Source: Lachnospiraceae bacterium UBA7026 (GTDB taxonomy: Bacteria; Bacillota; Clostridia; Lachnospirales; Lachnospiraceae). From it: DNA of 12,365 nucleotides. How positions within the stretch are numbered: position 1 is the first letter of the stretch; every line of letters starts with the position of its first letter. Positions 7,090 to 12,365 of the stretch are shown here, piece after piece. The DNA lies in contig DLBH01000058.1 of assembly GCA_002494165.1 (NCBI GenBank), positions 1 through 12,365 on the forward strand. The letters are read 5' to 3'. The notes below the pieces were generated by a model. It did no database searches, was not told the DNA's origin, and was given only the letters and a program-made list of their open reading frames with translations. The position numbers were made by a program, and so were the translations under genes.

Positions 7090-7123
7090 TGTATAGAATA
7101 TATTCTATACACTATTCTGTATT
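7078..7123. promoter_or_regulatory. 46-bp near-perfect dyad, likely operator of the symporter gene
   Basis: The dyad is centred at 7100/7101. Its middle 20 bases (7091-7110) are a perfect palindrome made of GTATAGAATA and its complement. The outer arms AATACAGAA (7078-7086) and TTCTGTATT (7115-7123) also match perfectly. Only two of the 23 base pairs fail. AGAA-type boxes recur every 12 bases: AGAATA at 7071, AGAACA at 7083, AGAATA at 7095, then inverted TATTCT at 7101 and 7113. The site overlaps a candidate -35 of the symporter promoter. It could bind the TetR-like protein encoded just upstream or another regulator. A stem-loop role at the end of the tetR transcript is an alternative. Confidence 0.65.
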
Positions 7124-7246
7124 ATCTTAAAAATATCCTTTAAATAAGCCATATTTTAACTGGAATAATAAAGAGAAATATTTGAAAATAAATTGAGTAC
7201 AAAAATTAGAACACAGTATTTATCCCCAAATTGGGAAAAATCAAAC

Positions 7247-7861
7247 TCATGGCCTCTCATTCCCCACTTGTCCGTCCTCTGCCAGCAGGGATTTTAGAAA
7301 TCTTGGTGTGATCTTGTCCGAATAGGCCATGAGAGAGTAGTCTCCCTCGCTGAGACACCAGTCATAGAGCAGGGCTCTTTCCCAGAGGGCATAGGCCTTG
7401 GTAATCTCGCCGGAGCTCATGGAGGTCTTCAGGGACTGGTCACTGATGCCCTGGTCACAGATTTTTCGGAGCAGGCGGAAATACATACGGTTTCTGTCAA
7501 GCAGATGCTTCTCCCCAGTGGCCAGCAGCTGGGTGGAGAGGAGCCGGGCCAGCAGGTCCCTGGAGATGCTGGTCTCAATCATGGAGAAGAGCTCATGGTT
7601 TAAGAAAACCAGCTGATCAAAAACCGTCATGTCATCAGTGAGTTCCCCTGCCAGCCTGGCATATTCTTCATCAAAGAGATCTGCCAGGGTTCCCAGCAGG
7701 GCGTCCTTACCCTTGAAATAATGGTAGAAAGACCCTCTGGAGGTATGGGATTCATAGATGATATCCTCGATGGTTGTGGCTTCATATCCCTGGTCATAAA
7801 ACAGCTTCCAGGCAGCCTTGATGATTTTCCCTTTTGTATTCCGGTTGTTCTTTCTGGGCAT
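7247..7861 (-). CDS. TetR/AcrR-family transcriptional regulator
   Basis: A 204-residue regulator with a canonical TetR N-terminal DNA-binding domain at about residues 10-56. The helix-turn-helix signature is TTIEDIIYESHTSRGSFYHYFKGKDALL. The remaining helical domain would bind a small ligand and dimerise; it is not recognisably close to TetR, QacR or FadR, so the ligand is unknown. On the - strand, GGGGGAG lies 7 bases before the ATG. The gene is divergent from a MATE efflux pump, a common arrangement in which the regulator represses the pump and itself. It also lies upstream of and co-directional with the symporter gene. Several dyads on both sides are candidate operators. Control of the pump is likely by analogy; control of the symporter is speculative. 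Confidence 0.9.
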   Translation of the reverse strand: MPRKNNRNTKGKIIKAAWKLFYDQGYEATTIEDIIYESHTSRGSFYHYFKGKDALLGTLADLFDEEYARLAGELTDDMTVFDQLVFLNHELFSMIETSISRDLLARLLSTQLLATGEKHLLDRNRMYFRLLRKICDQGISDQSLKTSMSSGEITKAYALWERALLYDWCLSEGDYSLMAYSDKITPRFLKSLLAEDGQVGNERP

Positions 7862-7890
7862 GGTCCGTCTCCCCCATTTCTATTTATCTG

Positions 7891-8042
7891 ATTCCAATAT
7901 AACTATATCAATGCCGACTGATTCCATTATGGCCATATTCATCTTATATGACCTTAATATAGCTTATACGTTTTCTATAATAATCTCATTATAGCTATAT
8001 TCATCCTATATGCTACCATTATAGCTTTATTTATGCCATCCT
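7891..8042. repeat. Five degenerate ~30-bp tandem repeats in the tetR-MATE intergenic region
   Basis: Units begin at 7891, 7921, 7951, 7983 and 8013, giving periods of 30, 30, 32 and 30. The shared core is close to CATTATAGCTATATTCAT. Units 2 and 4 match at 25 of 30 positions; unit 5 matches unit 4 at 20 of 30, unit 1 at 19 of 30, and unit 3 is the most diverged. The core contains the self-complementary ATAGCTAT. On the - strand, units 4 and 5 each contain a TATAAT. Most of the 345 bases between the tetR start and the MATE start are taken up by this array and the elements to its right. The roughly three-helical-turn spacing would put cores on one face of the DNA, as in multi-site operators. 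Confidence 0.6.
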
Positions 8043-8085
8043 GCAAACCAATCCGCCTGTCTGTCTGCCTCTGTTCACCTGTACC

Positions 8086-8099
8086 TGTCCATCTGGACA
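8086..8099. promoter_or_regulatory. Dyad TGTCCATCTGGACA, distal copy
   Basis: TGTCC and GGACA form a perfect 5-bp inverted repeat around ATCT, with operator-like size and symmetry. A 12-of-14 match lies 53 bases downstream at 8139-8152. The pair lies before the MATE gene, where a TetR-family repressor would be expected to bind. Confidence 0.45.
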
Positions 8100-8111
8100 C
8101 CTGATAGAGAT

Positions 8112-8141
8112 TGTAAAATGTGATATTTTCCTGTAAAATGT
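8112..8141 (+). repeat. Two copies of TGTAAAATGT, 20 bases apart
   Basis: Perfect 10-base direct repeats at 8112-8121 and 8132-8141, two helical turns apart. They lie between the two TGTCYATYTGGACA dyads; the second overlaps the proximal dyad by 3 bases. This suggests binding sites for a regulator, but in AT-rich DNA chance is possible. Confidence 0.4.
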
Positions 8142-8152
8142 CTATTTGGACA
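8139..8152. promoter_or_regulatory. Dyad TGTCTATTTGGACA, proximal copy
   Basis: The second copy of the 14-base dyad, with one imperfect pair. It overlaps TTGGAC (8146-8151), a possible -35 of the MATE promoter. A protein bound here would block RNA polymerase, which fits repression of the pump. Confidence 0.45.
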
Positions 8153-8176
8153 GAATAACTCAATCCCATTTATGAT
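8146..8176 (+). promoter_or_regulatory. Possible promoter of the MATE gene
   Basis: TTGGAC (8146-8151) and TATGAT (8171-8176) are good single elements, but their 19-base spacing is longer than ideal. The position, about 30 bases before the coding start and next to the dyad elements, fits. Treat as tentative. Confidence 0.3.
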
Positions 8177-8206
8177 TATAGTTACAAGCTAAGGGAGGTA
8201 ATGCAA

Positions 8207-9580
8207 ATGAGCAGGAAAGACCAGAGGGATTTTTCCCAGGGGAGTGTCTTTGCCAATATTGTCAGGCTGGCGGTCCCCATGACCATGGCTCAATTGATTA
8301 ATGTCCTTTATAATATCGTGGACCGGATGTACATAGGAAGGATTCCCCGTTACGGAACCCTTTCCCTGACAGGCCTTGGCGTATGCTTTCCCCTCATCAC
8401 CATCGTCATAGCCTTTGCCAATCTTATCGGCATGGGTGGGGCGCCCCTTTTTTCCATAGAGAGAGGAAGGGGCAATGAGAAAGAAGCCGAGATGATCATG
8501 GGTAATTCCTTTTCCCTCCTCCTGGTCCTGGGAGGCCTGCTCACCATCCTTGGTCTGGTTTTCAAAGAACCTCTCCTGTGGCTGCTGGGTGCCAGTCAGC
8601 AGACCATGCCCTATGCCCAGTCCTATATCACCATCTACCTGCTGGGCAGCGTCTTTGTCCTGATCAGCCTGGGCCTCAACAGTTTCATCAATGCCCAGGG
8701 CTTCGGAGCTACAGGCATGGTCACGGTCGCCATAGGAGCCGTCTTAAATGTAATCCTTGATCCCATATTCATTTATTATCTCCACATGGGAGTAAAGGGT
8801 GCGGCCCTGGCCACAGTTATATCCCAGTTTGCCGCGGCCGTCTGGACCCTGAGATTTCTGACGGGACCAAAAAGCCTGATCCGGCTCAAACCCGCAGCCA
8901 TGGTCTGGGACCTTAGACGGCTGGCCCGGATCGTTTCCCTGGGCATGGCCGGCTTTATCATGTCCATCACCAACAGCCTGGTCCAGATGGTCAATAACGC
9001 GGCCCTGCAGCAGTGGGGCGGAGATATCTATGTGGCCGTGATTACCGTAATCAATTCCATCCGGGAAGTGGTCCAGATGCCCATCACCGGCATATCCAGC
9101 AGCAGCCAGCCGGTCATGAGTTTTAACTACGGGGCAGGCCGCTATGACCGGGTCAGGTCAACCATCAGAATTATGGCAGCCATGCTTTGTGTCTATACCC
9201 TGATCATATGGGCCCTCTTATCCCTCTTTCCGGAATTTTTCATCAGGGTCTTCAACAGTGATCAGGAATTAATCAGAGCCGGTGTACCTTCCATGCACAT
9301 CTATTTCTTCGGCTATGTCTTCATGGCCCTGCAATTTACCGGCCAGGCCGTTTTCCAGGCCCTGGGCATGGCAAGAAATGCCATCTTTTTTTCCATATTC
9401 AGGAAGGTGGTTATCGTGATTCCTCTGATTCTTATCCTTCCTTCCCTGGCAGGTCTTGGTGTTAATGGAGTTTTTATGGCAGAGCCCATCTCTAATCTGA
9501 TCGGAGGGTCTGCCTGCATCATCACCATGATCTTTAAAGTTTACCGGCCCCTTGGTAAAAGGGAGGCTGATATTGTTTAA
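8207..9580 (+). CDS. MATE-family multidrug/sodium-coupled efflux transporter
   Basis: A 457-residue, 12-helix membrane protein of the multidrug and toxic compound extrusion family, of usual length. The N-terminal segment IVRLAVPMTMAQLINVLYNIVDRMYIGRI is the typical MATE helix 1 to helix 2 start. Internal NSFINAQGFGATGMVTVAIGAVLNVILDPIFIYY and, in the second half, GISSSSQPVMSFNYGAGRYDRVR and ALQFTGQAVFQALGMARNAIFFSIFRKV are the paired family blocks. It probably exports cationic drugs or metabolites in exchange for Na+ or H+; the substrate is unknown. Of two in-frame ATGs (8201 and 8207), the second is chosen: GGGAGG at 8193-8198 is 8 bases before it but only 2 before the first. The divergent tetR-like gene and the dyad-rich region between them suggest ligand-induced expression. 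Confidence 0.92.
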   Translation: MSRKDQRDFSQGSVFANIVRLAVPMTMAQLINVLYNIVDRMYIGRIPRYGTLSLTGLGVCFPLITIVIAFANLIGMGGAPLFSIERGRGNEKEAEMIMGNSFSLLLVLGGLLTILGLVFKEPLLWLLGASQQTMPYAQSYITIYLLGSVFVLISLGLNSFINAQGFGATGMVTVAIGAVLNVILDPIFIYYLHMGVKGAALATVISQFAAAVWTLRFLTGPKSLIRLKPAAMVWDLRRLARIVSLGMAGFIMSITNSLVQMVNNAALQQWGGDIYVAVITVINSIREVVQMPITGISSSSQPVMSFNYGAGRYDRVRSTIRIMAAMLCVYTLIIWALLSLFPEFFIRVFNSDQELIRAGVPSMHIYFFGYVFMALQFTGQAVFQALGMARNAIFFSIFRKVVIVIPLILILPSLAGLGVNGVFMAEPISNLIGGSACIITMIFKVYRPLGKREADIV

Positions 9581-9693
9581 AAAAATGTTCTGTGTTATCA
9601 TGGGGAAGTATATTATTAGAAAACTAATATGAAATAAAACAAATAATACAGACACCAATTCATAAATTAAGAATAATAGAAAGTGTGACTTAG

Positions 9694-10179
9694 ATGATTA
9701 GAAGAGCTGTAGAAAAAGACATCCCTGAACTTGGCCGCATCCTTTTCCAGGTCAATAATGTCCATGCCCAGGGCAGGCCCGACCTCTTTTTGATGGATCA
9801 CAAGAAATATACTGACCAGGAACTGGCTGACCTTTTAGGGGACCCGGGCAGGCCGGTCTTTGTTCTTACGGAAGATGACCACAAGCTGAAGGGTTATGCC
9901 TTTTGCATGATTGAAGACTACCGGGACGGGACCAATATGGTTCCCCGCAGAACCGTATACATAGATGATATCTGTGTCGACCAGGTCTGCCGGGGCCAGC
10001 ATGTAGGCCAGCAGCTTTATGCTTATGTCTGTGATTATGCCCGGTCTGTGGGAGCCTATAATATTACACTGAATGTCTGGTCCTGTAATCCGGGAGCCCA
10101 GGCCTTTTACCAGTCCATGGGCCTGGTCCCCTACAAGGTGGGCATGGAATATATCCTTGACCAGGACCAGGAGAAATGA
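9694..10179 (+). CDS. GNAT-family N-acetyltransferase
   Basis: A 161-residue acetyltransferase that would move an acetyl group from acetyl-CoA to an amine. The acetyl-CoA-binding motif A is IDDICVDQVCRGQHVGQQLYAYV, in which RGQHVGQQL fits the Q/RxxGxG/A signature. NVWSCNPGAQAFYQSMGLVPYKVGMEY gives the usual motif B and C-terminal strand. The N terminus (IRRAVEKDIPELGRILFQV..VHAQGRPDLF) is that of a clostridial GNAT subgroup with unknown substrates. The ribosome-binding site is weak (GAAAGTG about 9 bases upstream), unlike the strong sites of its neighbours, so expression may be low. It lies 113 bases after the MATE gene; that gap holds AT-rich DNA with only a weak 6-bp inverted repeat (9614-9629). 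Acetylation of a compound also exported by the pump is possible but not shown. Confidence 0.88.
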   Translation: MIRRAVEKDIPELGRILFQVNNVHAQGRPDLFLMDHKKYTDQELADLLGDPGRPVFVLTEDDHKLKGYAFCMIEDYRDGTNMVPRRTVYIDDICVDQVCRGQHVGQQLYAYVCDYARSVGAYNITLNVWSCNPGAQAFYQSMGLVPYKVGMEYILDQDQEK

Positions 10180-10278
10180 GAAAAGCTTTTTTTGAATCTG
10201 CCGGGAAAGCTTTCCGTTGATAAAGCATTTCCTGGTTGGACAGCAAGGTCTGATCATCAGGTGACAAGAAGGTGGACT

Positions 10279-11064
10279 ATGAATACATTAGATATTTTAG
10301 AGCAGGTAAAAAAAGGTAGTTTATCCCTGGAGGAGGCCGCAGCCATGCTGGACGGGCCCCGGACCAGTCAGGAGGCAGATTTTTCCTCCCAGTCCTATAT
10401 AGAGATGGACTTTGCCAAGCTGGATTCCTCCAGAAAGGCCAGGACCGGTTTCCCTGAGGTCGTATACTGCAAGGGAAAGCCGGATGACTTCCTGGTCAGC
10501 ATTTACCGGAAAATGTTGGAAGAGGAAGGGGAGGTTTTCGGGACCAGGGCGGATGCCCGCCAGTACCAGCTGATTAAGGCCGTCATCCCGGATATCTCTT
10601 ATGACCCTGTATCCCACATTCTGAAAAAGGAGAAAGCCGGCAAGGTCCACCTTGGCGGGATCGCAGTCTGTTCAGCAGGGACAGCCGACATTCCTGTAGC
10701 CGAGGAGGCAGCCCAGACCGCCGAGTTTTTTGGCACCAGGGTTCACCGGATCTATGACGTGGGCGTCAGTGGAATCCACAGGCTTTTATCCAAGATGGAG
10801 ATCCTGCAGAAGGCCAACTGCCTGGTGGCTGTGGCCGGTATGGAAGGTGCCCTGGCCAGTGTGGTCGGCGGCCTGGTAAAAAACCCGGTCATCGCCGTTC
10901 CCACCTCCGTGGGCTACGGGGCCAGCTTCCAGGGTCTGTCAGCCCTCCTTACCATGGTGAATTCCTGCGCCAACGGGATCGCGGTGGTCAATATCGATAA
11001 CGGTTACGGGGCCGGCTACCTGGCCTCCCAGATCAACCGCCTGGCTGTGGGCAATCTTGTATAA
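10279..11064 (+). CDS. larB: Nickel pincer cofactor biosynthesis protein LarB
   Basis: A 261-residue LarB. It carboxylates nicotinic acid adenine dinucleotide at C5 of the pyridinium ring and cleaves the phosphoanhydride to give P2CMN, the first step of nickel-pincer nucleotide synthesis. The N-terminal helix pair NTLDILEQVKKGSLSLEEAAAML is family-typical. The C-terminal two thirds (from about residue 125) is a PurE-like AIR-carboxylase domain with VHLGGIAVCSAGTADIPVAEEAA, GMEGALASVVGG and NSCANGIAVVNIDNGYGAGY. Glu189 and Cys230 sit at the same offset (+9) from what I recall as catalytic Glu180 and Cys221 of Lactobacillus plantarum LarB. ATG 10279 follows AGAAGG and begins the conserved N terminus; the frame is open upstream, but without family-like sequence. 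larE follows after 34 bases. Confidence 0.93.
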   Translation: MNTLDILEQVKKGSLSLEEAAAMLDGPRTSQEADFSSQSYIEMDFAKLDSSRKARTGFPEVVYCKGKPDDFLVSIYRKMLEEEGEVFGTRADARQYQLIKAVIPDISYDPVSHILKKEKAGKVHLGGIAVCSAGTADIPVAEEAAQTAEFFGTRVHRIYDVGVSGIHRLLSKMEILQKANCLVAVAGMEGALASVVGGLVKNPVIAVPTSVGYGASFQGLSALLTMVNSCANGIAVVNIDNGYGAGYLASQINRLAVGNLV

Positions 11065-11098
11065 ACCAGGCTTTTACTAAGATATAGAGGTAATACTA

Positions 11099-11935
11099 AT
11101 GAATATCAGAGACCTTAAAGGCGACAAGATTGACCGGCTGACCAGCCAGCTTGAAGGCCTGGGCAGCCTGGCTGTGGCCTTTTCCGCCGGCGTTGACTCC
11201 ACCTTTCTTTTGAAGACTGCCCATGATATTCTGGGCGACTCTTGTCTGGCCCTGACCGCCTGTGCTGCCTTTCAGACGGCAAAAGAGAGGCAGGAGGTCC
11301 GGGATTTCTGCCAAAAAGAGGGGATCCGGTCTATCCAGTTTCCAGTGGATACGGAGACCATTCCTCATTTTACTGATAATCCAGAGAACAGATGTTATTA
11401 TTGTAAACATACTATTTTTGAAAAGATGTTTGCACTTGCCCGGCAAGAAGGTTTTGTCCATCTGGCCGAAGGGTCCAATACTGATGATATGTCAGACTAC
11501 CGGCCGGGCCTTAAAGCCATCGGTGAATTAGGTATCCTCAGTCCTCTGAGAGATGCGGGGCTTAGCAAGGAGGAGATCAGGGCCTACTCTAAGGCTCTGG
11601 GCCTGCCTACATGGAATAAGCCCTCCTTTGCCTGTCTGGCCTCAAGAATCCCTTACGGCAACAGGATCAGTAAGGAAAAACTTGCCATGATAGAGGAAGC
11701 TGAAAAGCTGCTGGCTGGCCTGGGCTTTTACCAGTACCGGGTCAGGCTTCATGACAAGATGGCGAGAATTGAAGTGGACCCTTCAGAATTTCCCCGCCTG
11801 CTTGAGGATGGGAACCGGCAAAGAATCCTGTTGGACTTCCGGCGGCTGGGTTTTTCCTACATCACCATGGACCTGCAGGGCTTCCGCAGCGGCAGTCTCA
11901 ACGAACAGTTAGAAAAAAACATTAAGCATTTTTAA
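11099..11935 (+). CDS. larE: ATP-dependent sacrificial sulfur transferase LarE
   Basis: A 278-residue LarE of the PP-loop ATP pyrophosphatase family. It adenylates the pyridinium carboxylates of P2CMN and delivers sulfur, converting them to thiocarboxylates for nickel binding. In L. plantarum the enzyme gives up its own cysteine sulfur. The PP-loop is VAFSAGVDSTFLL (residues 26-38), with alanine where SGGxDS has the first glycine. CYYCK (Cys99, Cys102) is the conserved CxxC. NKPSFACLASRIPYG carries Cys179, close in position to the sacrificial Cys176 of the 276-residue L. plantarum enzyme; that assignment is inferred. A few LarE-like proteins hold an iron-sulfur cluster instead, which this sequence cannot rule out. 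AGAGG at 11086-11090 lies 8 bases before the ATG. The gene is 34 bases downstream of larB. Confidence 0.93.
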   Translation: MNIRDLKGDKIDRLTSQLEGLGSLAVAFSAGVDSTFLLKTAHDILGDSCLALTACAAFQTAKERQEVRDFCQKEGIRSIQFPVDTETIPHFTDNPENRCYYCKHTIFEKMFALARQEGFVHLAEGSNTDDMSDYRPGLKAIGELGILSPLRDAGLSKEEIRAYSKALGLPTWNKPSFACLASRIPYGNRISKEKLAMIEEAEKLLAGLGFYQYRVRLHDKMARIEVDPSEFPRLLEDGNRQRILLDFRRLGFSYITMDLQGFRSGSLNEQLEKNIKHF

Positions 11936-12009
11936 ATACAGAAACGGAAAAACAGAGGAATTTTATATTGTATCAGCTATTATATTAATGATTATGGGAG
12001 GTTATGATT

Positions 12010-12365
12010 ATGGAAAAGAAGAAGATCAGTGCCGGCAGGGGAGGAGACCAGTACCTGCCCTTTGAAGAGAGAAGCGGAAGGACCTCTGTAGTCTATTTCA
12101 CCAGAGACCTGTCTCCGGAAGGCCTGAAAAAGATTTACGAAAAAGTAGGCGGAGCGCTGGAAGGAAAAGTTGCGGTAAAGCTGCATACCGGTGAGCCGGA
12201 GGGTCCCAATATCATCCCCAGGCCTTGGGTTAAAGAACTGCTTGAAGAAAAACTTCCGGAAGCTACCATCGTTGAGACCAACACCTACTATGATGGTGAC
12301 CGCTATACTACAGAAAGCCACCGCAAGACTCTTGAAATCAACGGCTGGACCTTTGCCCCGGTGGA
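12010..12365 (+). CDS. DUF362-domain protein, N-terminal part (cut by the window end)
   Basis: From ATG 12010 the frame stays open to the end of the window, giving 118 codons. After a short leader (MEKKKISAGRGGDQYLPFEERSG in outline), the sequence SVVYFTRDLSPEGLKKIYEKVGGALEGKVAVKLHTGEPEGPNIIPRPWVKELL matches the start of the DUF362 family. These proteins often also carry a ferredoxin-like 4Fe-4S region and are of unknown function. The iron-sulfur part would lie beyond the window, so it cannot be confirmed. GGGAGG at 11996-12001 is 8 bases before this ATG but only 2 before the in-frame ATG at 12004, so 12010 is preferred. It follows larE after 74 bases on the same strand and may belong to that operon. 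Confidence 0.82.
   Translation, partial: MEKKKISAGRGGDQYLPFEERSGRTSVVYFTRDLSPEGLKKIYEKVGGALEGKVAVKLHTGEPEGPNIIPRPWVKELLEEKLPEATIVETNTYYDGDRYTTESHRKTLEINGWTFAPV

Noticed and set aside
7226..7240. Short CCC/GGG inverted repeat after the tetR stop codon, considered as a terminator
   Set aside because: The stem is only 4-5 bp and lacks a proper T run on the - strand side.
7891..8042. CRISPR array as an explanation of the ~30-bp repeats
   Set aside because: Units are directly adjacent, without spacers, and are degenerate; no cas genes are nearby.
9614..9629. TATTAG/CTAATA inverted repeat after the MATE gene, considered as a terminator
   Set aside because: Six A/T-rich pairs with no T run after them; too weak to call.
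10181..10215. Palindromes AAAAGCTTTT and GGAAAGCTTTCC between the GNAT and larB genes, considered as a terminator
   Set aside because: Both are self-complementary without a loop and the T run follows the first one directly; a stable terminator hairpin does not form convincingly.

Overview
The window is ordinary chromosomal DNA of moderate GC content. Strong AGGAGG-type ribosome-binding sites, AT-rich intergenic regions, Gram-positive style terminators and the gene families all suggest a gut-type Clostridia bacterium, most likely Lachnospiraceae-like. The lineage is inferred from gene content; no rRNA marker is present. Thirteen complete or nearly complete protein genes and two partial ones are called. 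No RNA genes, insertion sequences, phage genes or CRISPR arrays were seen.

Left part (1-5395), all on the + strand: a possible tail of an upstream gene; an SGNH esterase (MsAcT-like) overlapping an acylphosphatase by 4 bases; a small flavin-binding split-barrel (PPOX-like) protein; a zinc-ribbon protein overlapping a UlaG-like metallo-hydrolase by 8 bases; an IMP dehydrogenase with its own leader, probable promoter and clear terminator; and a HAD phosphatase. The IMP dehydrogenase closely resembles the enzyme of the protozoan Tritrichomonas foetus rather than the usual bacterial form. A long composite hairpin at 5331-5395 separates the HAD gene from the convergent transporter.

Middle part (5469-8206): on the - strand, a PutP-type sodium/solute symporter lies downstream of a TetR-family regulator, which is divergent from a MATE efflux pump at 8207. 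The two intergenic regions here are the least ordinary DNA in the window. A 46-bp dyad, built of AGAA-type boxes 12 bp apart, overlaps the putative symporter promoter. The TetR-MATE divergent region holds five degenerate tandem units of about 30 bp, two copies of the 14-bp dyad TGTCYATYTGGACA, and a 10-bp direct repeat with 20-bp phasing. These look like operators. Which protein binds which site is not known.

Right part (8207-12365), all on the + strand: MATE pump, GNAT acetyltransferase, LarB and LarE of nickel-pincer nucleotide (NPN) cofactor synthesis, and the start of a DUF362 protein cut by the window edge. LarB activates and carboxylates nicotinic acid adenine dinucleotide, and LarE donates sulfur to the product. 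LarC (nickel insertion) and LarA (lactate racemase) are not in the window. I saw no convincing wholly new system; the best leads are the operator-like arrays and the protozoan-type IMP dehydrogenase.
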